Assembly: GCA_946405205.1 (NCBI GenBank)
Contig: CAMJGL010000003.1
Coordinates: forward strand, 57,492-121,491
Reading direction: 5' to 3'
DNA: 64,000 nt
From: F23-B02 sp946405205
Lineage (GTDB): Bacteria > Bacillota > Clostridia > Oscillospirales > Oscillospiraceae
Of the stretch, positions 57,616 to 64,000 are shown piece by piece (positions within the stretch are counted from its first letter, which is position 1; the number at the start of each line of letters is the position of its first letter). The translations under genes were made by a program, and so were the position numbers. The notes under the pieces were generated by a model, which saw only the letters and a program-made list of their open reading frames with translations, ran no database searches and had not been told where the DNA came from.

Positions 57616-59004
57616 TTAAATTCTGTCGGAGATGACCTTGGCGACCTTTACGCCGGAGGCTGCCGCCTGGGCGAGGCCGCGGGTGATACCTGCGCCGTCG
57701 CCGATGGCGAAGAAGTTCGAGAACTCAGTCTCGAGCTTGCCGCTGAGCTCAAGGCGGGAGGAGTAGAACTTGACCTCGGCGCCGTAGAGCAGGGTGTCGT
57801 AATTGGCGGTGCCCGGGGCGATCTTGTCCAAGGCGTAGATCATCTCGATGATGTCGTCAAGCTGGCGTTTGGGAAGGGCGAGGCTCAGATCGCCGGGGAC
57901 GGCAGCCGCCAGGGTCGGTCGGGTGTAGGACTGAGCAAGCCTGTGCTCATTGGTGCGTATGCCTTTCACAAGGTCGCCGAAGCGCTGCACCAGAACGCCG
58001 CCGGAGAGCATATTGCTGAGGGACGCGATGTGCTTGCCGTAGCGGTAGGGCTCGTCGAAGGGCTCGGTGAAGCGGTTTGATACCAGCAGGGCGAAGTTCG
58101 TGTTCGCGCTGCGGAGCTTCGGGTCGGAGTAGGAGTGACCGTTAACGGTGTTGATGCCCTCGACGTTCTCGGCCACGACGTGACCGTAGGGGTTCATGCA
58201 GAAGGTGCGGACCTTGTCGCCGTACTGCTTCGTGCGGTAGATGAGCTTGGATTCGTACACCACGTCGGTGATGTGCTCAAAGACGGTGGCGGGAAGCTCG
58301 ACGCGGACGCCGACGTCCACCTGGTTGTTTATGAGCTTTATTCCCAGCTTCTTGCACTCGTTTGCAAACCACTCCGCGCCGCTTCTGCCGGGGGCGGCGA
58401 TGAGGTAGGAGCAGCCCACGCTGTCGCCGTTTCTGAGGCTGAGGCGGTAGCCCTCGCCTTCGCGGTCGATGGAGCTGACCTCGGTGCGGAAGCGGTATTC
58501 AATGACCTTTTTGAGATCCTCGTACATATTCTGAAGTATGCGCAGATTGTTCTCGGTTCCCAGATGCTTTACCTTGGCCTGCAGAAGATGCAGGTCATAT
58601 TTCAGCGCCTCGCGCTCGAGCGCTCTCGCCTCGGGGGTGTCGGTGGAGAAGGTCTTGTCCGTTGCGCCGTATTTCATATTGACGGTGTCGACGTAGTTTA
58701 TCAGCTCCATTACCTCGTCATCGTCCATAAAGTCGGTGAGCCAGCCGCCGAACTGGGTGGTGAAGTTATACTTACCGTCTGAAAACGCGCCTGCGCCGCC
58801 GAAGCCGCACATCGTGTCGCAAACGCCGCAGTGGATGCACTCCTTGACCTTGCCCGCAACGATGGGACAGTGTCTGGAATAGATATCTCCGCCCTGCTCG
58901 AGCACGCATATTTTAAGCTCGGGGTGGCGGGAGATAAGCTCGTAGCCCGCGAAGATACCCGCGGTGCCGCAGCCGATTATCGCTACGTCGTAATTTTTGT
59001 TCAT
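57616..59004 (-). CDS. FAD-dependent dehydrogenase (COG2509 type)
   Basis: The 462-residue flavoprotein begins with the dinucleotide-binding loop VAIIGCGTAGIFAGYEL (8-24). A cysteine set follows (CPIVAGKVKECIHCGVC outline, about 46-62, then CGFGGAGAFSDGK), characteristic of the COG2509 group. It ends with the FAD-site FAIGDGAGITRGLAQAAASG. The reaction is unknown. The ATG lies about 45 nt downstream of a TATAAT on the minus strand. Monocistronic. Confidence 0.85.
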   Translation of the reverse strand: MNKNYDVAIIGCGTAGIFAGYELISRHPELKICVLEQGGDIYSRHCPIVAGKVKECIHCGVCDTMCGFGGAGAFSDGKYNFTTQFGGWLTDFMDDDEVMELINYVDTVNMKYGATDKTFSTDTPEARALEREALKYDLHLLQAKVKHLGTENNLRILQNMYEDLKKVIEYRFRTEVSSIDREGEGYRLSLRNGDSVGCSYLIAAPGRSGAEWFANECKKLGIKLINNQVDVGVRVELPATVFEHITDVVYESKLIYRTKQYGDKVRTFCMNPYGHVVAENVEGINTVNGHSYSDPKLRSANTNFALLVSNRFTEPFDEPYRYGKHIASLSNMLSGGVLVQRFGDLVKGIRTNEHRLAQSYTRPTLAAAVPGDLSLALPKRQLDDIIEMIYALDKIAPGTANYDTLLYGAEVKFYSSRLELSGKLETEFSNFFAIGDGAGITRGLAQAAASGVKVAKVISDRI

Positions 59005-59049
59005 GATAAAAGCTCCATTTGAATTATTTTAAGAAAAATCACCTTGCGT

Positions 59050-59055
59050 ATTATA
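59050..59055 (-). promoter_or_regulatory. -10 element of the FAD-dependent dehydrogenase gene
   Basis: Minus-strand TATAAT about 45 nt before the start codon; no clear -35. Confidence 0.45.
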
Positions 59056-59141
59056 CGGATTTGTTTGTCGGCAGTAATTAATAAATTGTAAATTCTTCTT
59101 TGATACTGATTGTTTTTTGGGCATTTAAGGGTCATTGCATA

Positions 59142-59169
59142 TTGTCAATTTGTCGGCAAAAACTATAAT
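59142..59169 (+). promoter_or_regulatory. Promoter of the membrane-lipid operon
   Basis: TTGTCA (59142-59147), 16 nt, consensus TATAAT (59164-59169), 27 nt before the first gene. Confidence 0.75.
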
Positions 59170-59196
59170 TGATTACTGTAAGGTAGGTGCGAAAAA

Positions 59197-59775
59197 ATGA
59201 CTGACGAATCAAAAAAGCGTCACACGAGCATGAGTTTTGCCGGCGAAGCCCTGTCTGTACCAAATCTCCTCAGCTATTTTCGCCTGCTGCTCATTCCGGT
59301 GTTCGTTATCCTGTATGCGCAGGAGCGGTTTGCCGCCGCGCTCATAACTCTGGTCGCGTCGGGGCTGAGCGATATTCTTGACGGAAGGATAGCCCGACGT
59401 TATAATATGGTCACAAATCTCGGCAAGATCCTCGACCCCGTGGCCGATAAGCTGACCCAGTGCGCCATGATAGCCTGCATTGCCTCCCGATATCCGGCAA
59501 TGTGGCTGCTTCTGGGCGTGCATATCGTCAAGGAGCTCATAATGCTTTGGATGGGCGTGCGCGTTCTCAGGAAGACCGATACGGTTAACAGCGCGATCTG
59601 GTGCGGCAAGCTCTGCACCGGCGTTATCTACGCGGTGATGATGCTGCATGTTATCATACCCGACATCCCCGCGCCGATATCCAACGCAAGCATTGCGCTC
59701 TGCGGCGCGCTCATACTCATGAGTCTTGCCGTTTACAGCGCACGGTATATCAAAATGCTCGGAGGAACGAGATGA
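59197..59775 (+). CDS. CDP-alcohol phosphatidyltransferase (PgsA-like)
   Basis: The 192-residue membrane enzyme has the full catalytic motif SDILDGRIARR ... GKILDPVADK (about 57-86), with standard spacing. About five helices follow the pattern of phosphatidylglycerophosphate or cardiolipin-type synthases. Its exact alcohol acceptor is not evident; pssA at 11750 is a second member of the family. It heads an operon with two lipid-modifying genes and overlaps the next by 4 nt. Confidence 0.88.
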   Translation: MTDESKKRHTSMSFAGEALSVPNLLSYFRLLLIPVFVILYAQERFAAALITLVASGLSDILDGRIARRYNMVTNLGKILDPVADKLTQCAMIACIASRYPAMWLLLGVHIVKELIMLWMGVRVLRKTDTVNSAIWCGKLCTGVIYAVMMLHVIIPDIPAPISNASIALCGALILMSLAVYSARYIKMLGGTR

Positions 59776-60245
59776 AATTCCTGTACAGTCTGATATATAT
59801 CGCGGTTCTCGGCGTCCTGTCCCACTTTGTCGGGCAGGCGCTGCCGCGCAAGTGCTTTGACGCCGAAAAGCCCCCGTACAAGGCGGCCAAATGGGAAAAG
59901 GGCGGCAAGGTATATGAGAGGTTAGGCATAAAACACTGGAAGGACATCGTGCCGGACATGAGCCGCATCATGCCGGACATGGTGAAAAAGAAGCTTACAA
60001 GCGAGAATAAGGAACGCGGCATGGACACGCTCATTGCGGAGACCTGCGTTGCCGAATGTGTGCATTGGGGACTGATCGTTCTGTCCTTCGGTATACTGTT
60101 CTGGTGGCGCGGGCTATGGGCTGCGGTGTTCCTGCTGGTATACAACATATTCGGAAATCTGCCATTCATCATCATCCAGAGGTATAACCGGCCCCGGCTG
60201 GTCATGCTGGAGCAGCGCAGAAAAAGGAGAGCCGTTAAAGCATGA
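59772..60245 (+). CDS. CrtO-like glycosyl-diaponeurosporenoate acyltransferase homologue
   Basis: The 157-residue membrane protein matches the small CrtO acyltransferase family of Bacillota: LPRKCFDAEKPPYKAAKWE near 25, YERLGIKHWKDIVPDM near 48, and AETCVAECVHW near 89 with the conserved E-x5-EC-HW. Staphylococcal CrtO acylates a glycosylated carotenoid. No carotenoid genes are present here, so it probably acylates another glycolipid, perhaps the product of the next gene. ATGA overlaps on both sides. Confidence 0.78.
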   Translation: MKFLYSLIYIAVLGVLSHFVGQALPRKCFDAEKPPYKAAKWEKGGKVYERLGIKHWKDIVPDMSRIMPDMVKKKLTSENKERGMDTLIAETCVAECVHWGLIVLSFGILFWWRGLWAAVFLLVYNIFGNLPFIIIQRYNRPRLVMLEQRRKRRAVKA

Positions 60246-62293
60246 AGTTACTTATATTAAGCTGCAGCACCGGCGGCGGTCATAACACGGCGGCCGCGGC
60301 CATAAGCGCGTATTTTGAAAAAATGGGTGTCGAGAACGACGTGGTGAACGCCCTCGATTTTCTTCCCAAGGCAAGGGCGGAGTTTATAAGCCGAGGCCAT
60401 GAGCTTGCCTATAAGTATGCCCCGAGGCTCTACGGAGCGGGCTACCGCATTGGTGAGAAGCGGCCCCAGACGCATCTGTACGAGCAGAACGCGAAGGGCG
60501 CGGACGAGCTGTGCCGCGTGCTGTTCAGCGGCAATTACGACGCGGTTATCTCAGTACACATATTCGCGGCAATGATGATGACCGAGCTTCGCCTGAGCCG
60601 CGAGATCATGATACCGAGCTTCTTTGTGGCAACGGACTATACCTGCAGCCCCGGCGTGTCGGAGATCGACGCGGACAAATACTTCATCCCGCATGAGAAG
60701 CTGCGTGAGGAGTTCGTGCAGCAGGGGATAGTGTCGGAAAGGATCGTTGCCTCCGGCATACCGGTCAAGGCCGAATTCTGCGAAAAAACGGATAAGAAAA
60801 AAGCCCGCCGCGCCCTCGGCATGAGCGAGGAGGGCAGAGTTTTGCTGCTGTGCTGCGGCAGTATGGGCTGCGGCCCGATACGCAGCATAGCCCTGCGCAT
60901 AAGCGAGCTGCTGAGCGAGGATGACAGCCTTGTAATCATCTGCGGCAGCAACCGCCAGCTTGCCAAGGAGCTCGAATTCCTCGCAGGCGACGACATCCGC
61001 ATAAAGATCTGCGGCTACACGGACAAGATGAGCCTTTACATGGACGCTGCGGATATAATTATCACAAAGGCCGGCGGCCTGAGCACCACGGAAGCCGTGA
61101 TGAAGCGTCTGCCGATACTGTACATCGACGCGGTGCCCGGCTGCGAGAGCCGTAATATCGAGTTCATGACGGAAAACGCCTATGCGCTCGTGGCCGATAC
61201 GGCGTCGGAAATGGCAAATCTCGTCGAGACCTGCCTCAGCGGCGCTGTTGACACGATGGAAATGGTCCGCCGCAGGGAGGAGGACTTCCCGTTTGAGGCG
61301 GCAAAGACCATTTACGAAAGCGTGCTTGAGGAATACAAACGCTTTGACGAGGCGCGCTCAAGGCCGAAAACCGAAGCAGCGGCGGCGCCTTCAAAGCTGC
61401 TCCCGCCCCTTGAAAAGCAGATGATGCTTATCGTCAACCCCGTTGCCGGAAAGGGCGAAATGGTGCGCAGGCTTTCGGAGGTGACGGGAGTGTTCATCGA
61501 CGCGGGCTGCCGCGTGAGCTATTTCCCCACGAGGGGCAAGGGCGACGCCTGTGACTATGTAAAGGCCTACGGAGCGGGCTTTGACATGATCTGCTGCTCC
61601 GGCGGCGACGGCACATTAAACGAGGCCGTGAGCGGAATGATAGAAGCGGGGCTTGATATCCCCATCGGCTATATGCCTTCCGGCAGTACCAACGATTTTG
61701 CCGAGTTCCACAACATAAGCGGCGATGTGCTCACCGCCGCAAGGAATATCGCGGCGGGAAGCGAACACCGTGTCGACGTCGGAAAGCTTGGCGGAAAGTA
61801 TTTCATAAACGCCGCCGACTTCGGAGCCTTCACCTGGCTGCCCTACACCACGCCGCAGCGGCTCAAAAACAAGCTGGGCTTTTACGCCTACGTCCTCGAC
61901 GGCATAAGGGATCTCTCAAAGCTCCAGAGCGAGCATCTGCGTATCAGGATAAACGGCCGGACTGTTGAGGGTGAGTATATGTTCGGCATCGTGGCCTCCT
62001 CGAGCTCGCTTGCGGGAGCCATGGACTTCTTCGGTCAGAAGGTCGTCGCCGATGACGGACTTTTCGAGGTGCTGCTGCTGCGCCGCCCCAATTCTCCGGC
62101 GGAGCTTCAGTCGACGATAGCCGCGCTGAGCAGTCAGGAGCTGAACAACGAGCTCATCACCTTCTGCCGCACCGACAAAATTGAGCTTGAGTGCATGAAA
62201 AAGCTCAACTGGGCTCTGGACGGCGAAAAATGCGTGGGCGAGCTGCACCATACGATAGAAATGCTGCCGCGCAGGATAAGAATAGTATACTGA
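60242..62293 (+). CDS. Diacylglycerol glycosyltransferase fused to diacylglycerol/lipid kinase
   Basis: The 683-residue protein joins two complete enzymes. Residues 1-375 match the MGDG-synthase/UgtP group, which glycosylates diacylglycerol: CSTGGGHNTAA (8-18) and the donor site TKAGGLSTTEA (275-285). After an Ala/Pro linker (about 376-392), residues 393-683 match the DgkB/YegS lipid kinases: NPVAGKG (399-405), SGGDGTLNEAVSG (453-465), GSTNDFA (481-487), ADDGLFEV (603-610) and LDGEKC (659-664). Both would act on diacylglycerol, one making glycolipid and the other phosphatidic acid. It overlaps the CrtO-like gene by 4 nt. Confidence 0.9.
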   Translation: MKLLILSCSTGGGHNTAAAAISAYFEKMGVENDVVNALDFLPKARAEFISRGHELAYKYAPRLYGAGYRIGEKRPQTHLYEQNAKGADELCRVLFSGNYDAVISVHIFAAMMMTELRLSREIMIPSFFVATDYTCSPGVSEIDADKYFIPHEKLREEFVQQGIVSERIVASGIPVKAEFCEKTDKKKARRALGMSEEGRVLLLCCGSMGCGPIRSIALRISELLSEDDSLVIICGSNRQLAKELEFLAGDDIRIKICGYTDKMSLYMDAADIIITKAGGLSTTEAVMKRLPILYIDAVPGCESRNIEFMTENAYALVADTASEMANLVETCLSGAVDTMEMVRRREEDFPFEAAKTIYESVLEEYKRFDEARSRPKTEAAAAPSKLLPPLEKQMMLIVNPVAGKGEMVRRLSEVTGVFIDAGCRVSYFPTRGKGDACDYVKAYGAGFDMICCSGGDGTLNEAVSGMIEAGLDIPIGYMPSGSTNDFAEFHNISGDVLTAARNIAAGSEHRVDVGKLGGKYFINAADFGAFTWLPYTTPQRLKNKLGFYAYVLDGIRDLSKLQSEHLRIRINGRTVEGEYMFGIVASSSSLAGAMDFFGQKVVADDGLFEVLLLRRPNSPAELQSTIAALSSQELNNELITFCRTDKIELECMKKLNWALDGEKCVGELHHTIEMLPRRIRIVY

Positions 62294-62311
62294 TAAAAAC
62301 GGAGATATGAT

Positions 62312-63676
62312 TTGACGGAGCTTAAAAATATAAGGCTTATTGCCCTTGATCTTGACGATACTACGCTATGCTCGGACTCCCGCCTTGCGCCGGAAACGGA
62401 AAAGGCTCTTAAAAGGGCGGTAAGCGCCGGCATAGAGGTGGTCGTAGCCTCCGGCAGAGCGTTCAAGGCCCTGCCCGCTCAGGTGCTCGGCATAGGCGGC
62501 ATAAGCTATGCCATAACCACGAATGGGGCCGCCATTGAGCGCGTTCCCGACGGCGAAAGGATAACGAACTTTTCGCTCAGACCCGCAAGCGTCATGCAGA
62601 TACTGGAGCTGTTCGGAGATGAGCGCCTGGAAGCCTTCGTGGACGGTCAGCCCTACTGCGACGCGGAATACGCCGCGGACCCTCTGCGCTATGGCTGCGC
62701 TCCGGCGTATGTGGAGTATGTGCGCACCACGCGCAGACCCGTGGCGGATATGCGCACGTTTATCCTGCAGAACATCGACCGGCTCGACAGCATCGACGTC
62801 CTCAGCGAGCCGGGGGATCACCATGATGCGCTTCGGAAAAAGGCCGGTACGCTGGAAAATGTCTATGTGACGAGCTCCTCGCCGCGCCTTGTCGAGATAT
62901 CCGACGCCGCCGCGGGCAAGGGTGCGGCGCTCAAGCGCCTGTGCGCCATGCTCGGAGTGCCGGCAGAGCATACCGCCGCATTTGGAAACGGCGACAACGA
63001 TGCGGATATGCTGCGCTTTGCGGGGCTTGGAGTCGCGGTGAAAAATGCGAGCAAAAGCTGCCTTGAAGCGGCAGACTTCGTTTGCGGGTCTAATGACGAG
63101 CTGGGGGTCGCACATATGATAAACCGTATCGTTGACGAGGTAAGCGCCGCCGCTCCCCTGAGCTTCAGAAAGGCGGAGGAGGACGACGTTGCCGCGGTCG
63201 CGGAGATATATGAGAACATACATGCAGCCGAGCGCGCAGGAAGGCTCAGCACGGGCTGGATAGCGGGGGTGTACCCCGTGGAGAGCACGGCGAGAGTCGC
63301 CCTTGAGAGGGACGACCTCTTTGTCTGCGAAGCGGGCGGAGTAGTCGCCGCGGCGATAATCAACAGGCAGCAGGTGGATGTGTACGAGCTCGGTAAGTGG
63401 CTGTATCCCGTAGAAGACGATGAGGTCATGGTGCTGCACACCCTCGTCGTCGAGCCCGAAGCCTCGGGCAGGGGAGTCGGCAAGGCCTTTGTGGGCTTTT
63501 ATGAGGACTATGCCCGTGAAAACGGCTGCACGGTGCTGCGGATGGACACCAATGCAAGAAACCTCCGCGCCCGGGCGATGTATTCAACGCTCGGCTACCG
63601 CGAGGCGGGGACAGTGCCCTGCGTCTTTAACGGCATACCCGACGTGCAGCTCGTTCTGCTGGAAAAGAAGCTGTAG
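62312..63676 (+). CDS. HAD (Cof-type) phosphatase fused to GNAT acetyltransferase
   Basis: The 454-residue protein has a Cof/IIB HAD phosphatase at 1-273: DLDDTTL (13-19), VVASGRA (45-50), Lys204 in AGKGAAL, and GNGDNDADM (225-233). A GNAT domain follows at 282-454: LVVEPEASGRGVGKAF (378-393) and RARAMYSTLGYREAG (419-433). The joint is continuous, with no stop or frameshift. The start is TTG behind GGAG; an ATG just upstream is out of frame. It is 18 nt after the lipid fusion gene and probably in the same operon. Substrates are unknown. Confidence 0.88.
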   Translation: MTELKNIRLIALDLDDTTLCSDSRLAPETEKALKRAVSAGIEVVVASGRAFKALPAQVLGIGGISYAITTNGAAIERVPDGERITNFSLRPASVMQILELFGDERLEAFVDGQPYCDAEYAADPLRYGCAPAYVEYVRTTRRPVADMRTFILQNIDRLDSIDVLSEPGDHHDALRKKAGTLENVYVTSSSPRLVEISDAAAGKGAALKRLCAMLGVPAEHTAAFGNGDNDADMLRFAGLGVAVKNASKSCLEAADFVCGSNDELGVAHMINRIVDEVSAAAPLSFRKAEEDDVAAVAEIYENIHAAERAGRLSTGWIAGVYPVESTARVALERDDLFVCEAGGVVAAAIINRQQVDVYELGKWLYPVEDDEVMVLHTLVVEPEASGRGVGKAFVGFYEDYARENGCTVLRMDTNARNLRARAMYSTLGYREAGTVPCVFNGIPDVQLVLLEKKL

Positions 63677-63739
63677 CTTAAAAAGCGGTGTTGGATTTGA
63701 ATAAACACCTCATCCGTCGGCAAAATGCACTCAGGTAAT

Positions 63740-63843
63740 GGGCGGACGGGCGATGCTCGCCCCTACGGGTGCGGGGTTTAAACCGCCCTGTCATTTAGAA
63801 AATGGCAATTAGCCGAAAACCACCGCAGGGCATAAGCGGGATG
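63740..63843. repeat. Direct repeat, copy 1 (157-bp period)
   Basis: These 104 bases recur at 63897-64000 with two visible differences. The first 28 bases are the inverse of half of the palindromic element at 13935 (GTAGGGGCGAGCATCGC core). No gene is seen in 63677-64000. Confidence 0.85.
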
Positions 63844-63896
63844 ACGCAACATGGATACGCGTCATTTTGAATGCGGATAGCTTCCCGGTAGCCGCC

Positions 63897-64000
63897 GGGC
63901 GGACGGGCGATGCCCGCCCCTACGGGTGCGGGGTTTAAACCGCCATGTCATTTAGAAAATGGCAATTAGCCGAAAACCACCGCAGGGCATAAGCGGGATG
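63897..64000. repeat. Direct repeat, copy 2 (cut by window end)
   Basis: Copy 2 of the 104-base segment, offset 157 bp from copy 1. The window ends while the match is still running, so the true repeat unit and copy number are unknown. Confidence 0.85.

Noticed and set aside
63740..64000. Repeats at the window end as a CRISPR array
   Set aside because: The unit is 157 bp with 104 conserved bases and no short regularly spaced repeats; no cas genes are present.

Overview
The window looks like the chromosome of a GC-rich, strictly anaerobic member of the Clostridia, most likely an Oscillospirales (Ruminococcaceae/Oscillospiraceae-type) gut bacterium. The evidence is the oxygen-defence set (desulfoferrodoxin and a flavodiiron protein with rubredoxin modules), a V-type ATPase in the bacterial ntp order, long-form HPF, MurT, DegV and HD proteins typical of Bacillota, strong AGGAGG-type ribosome binding sites, and -35/-10 promoters with frequent extended -10 elements. 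No rRNA, tRNA, CRISPR array or intact insertion sequence was recognised.

Layout. 1-3058: the end of an M29 aminopeptidase, a membrane protein and a membrane-anchored TPR/leucine-rich-repeat protein. 3196-4705: hpf and prmA. 4785-9555 (minus): a DegV / SecB-like / nucleotidyltransferase operon, a heptad-repeat membrane protein, and a Crp/Fnr regulator with a small Cys-rich protein. 9686-11686: a large flavodiiron protein divergent from that regulator, with a CRP-like palindrome between them. 11750-18445: pssA, a cysteine desulfidase, a pantothenate uptake/kinase pair and a TrpXYZ-type ABC transporter. 18845-25942: TPR protein, acetyltransferase, YjjG-like phosphatase, phosphopantetheinyl transferase, HD protein, ogt, and two rRNA methyltransferases.

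25943-31840 is accessory. An AT-rich stretch directly follows rlmD and ends in a decayed second copy of an rlmD 3' end, as expected of an old integration at that gene. It is followed by a YgjV-GNAT protein, a HEAT-type protein, an amino acid permease with an amidohydrolase, and a PH-domain protein. 31920-46638 returns to ordinary content: desulfoferrodoxin, MATE pump, YeiH, a TetR-ABC exporter operon, a PIG-V-like mannosyltransferase, secG, azlCD, glmS-murT-amidohydrolase-PHP, and an unusual E2-like protein.

47268-55841 encodes a complete nine-subunit V-ATPase whose c subunit keeps the side chains used for Na+ binding in Enterococcus hirae NtpK. It is preceded by a structured 5' leader with its own promoter. 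55924-57554 holds a Nudix enzyme and a LysM-GH18 protein whose start codon lies in a perfect inverted repeat. 59197-63676 holds a membrane-lipid operon (CDP-alcohol phosphatidyltransferase, CrtO-like acyltransferase, and a glycolipid glycosyltransferase fused to a diacylglycerol kinase), followed by a HAD-GNAT fusion. The window ends in a direct repeat of 157-bp period that shares a core with a palindromic element at 13935.

The observations most worth following are the glycosyltransferase-kinase fusion operon, the four-module flavodiiron protein with its putative operator, the V-ATPase leader, and the rlmD integration scar.
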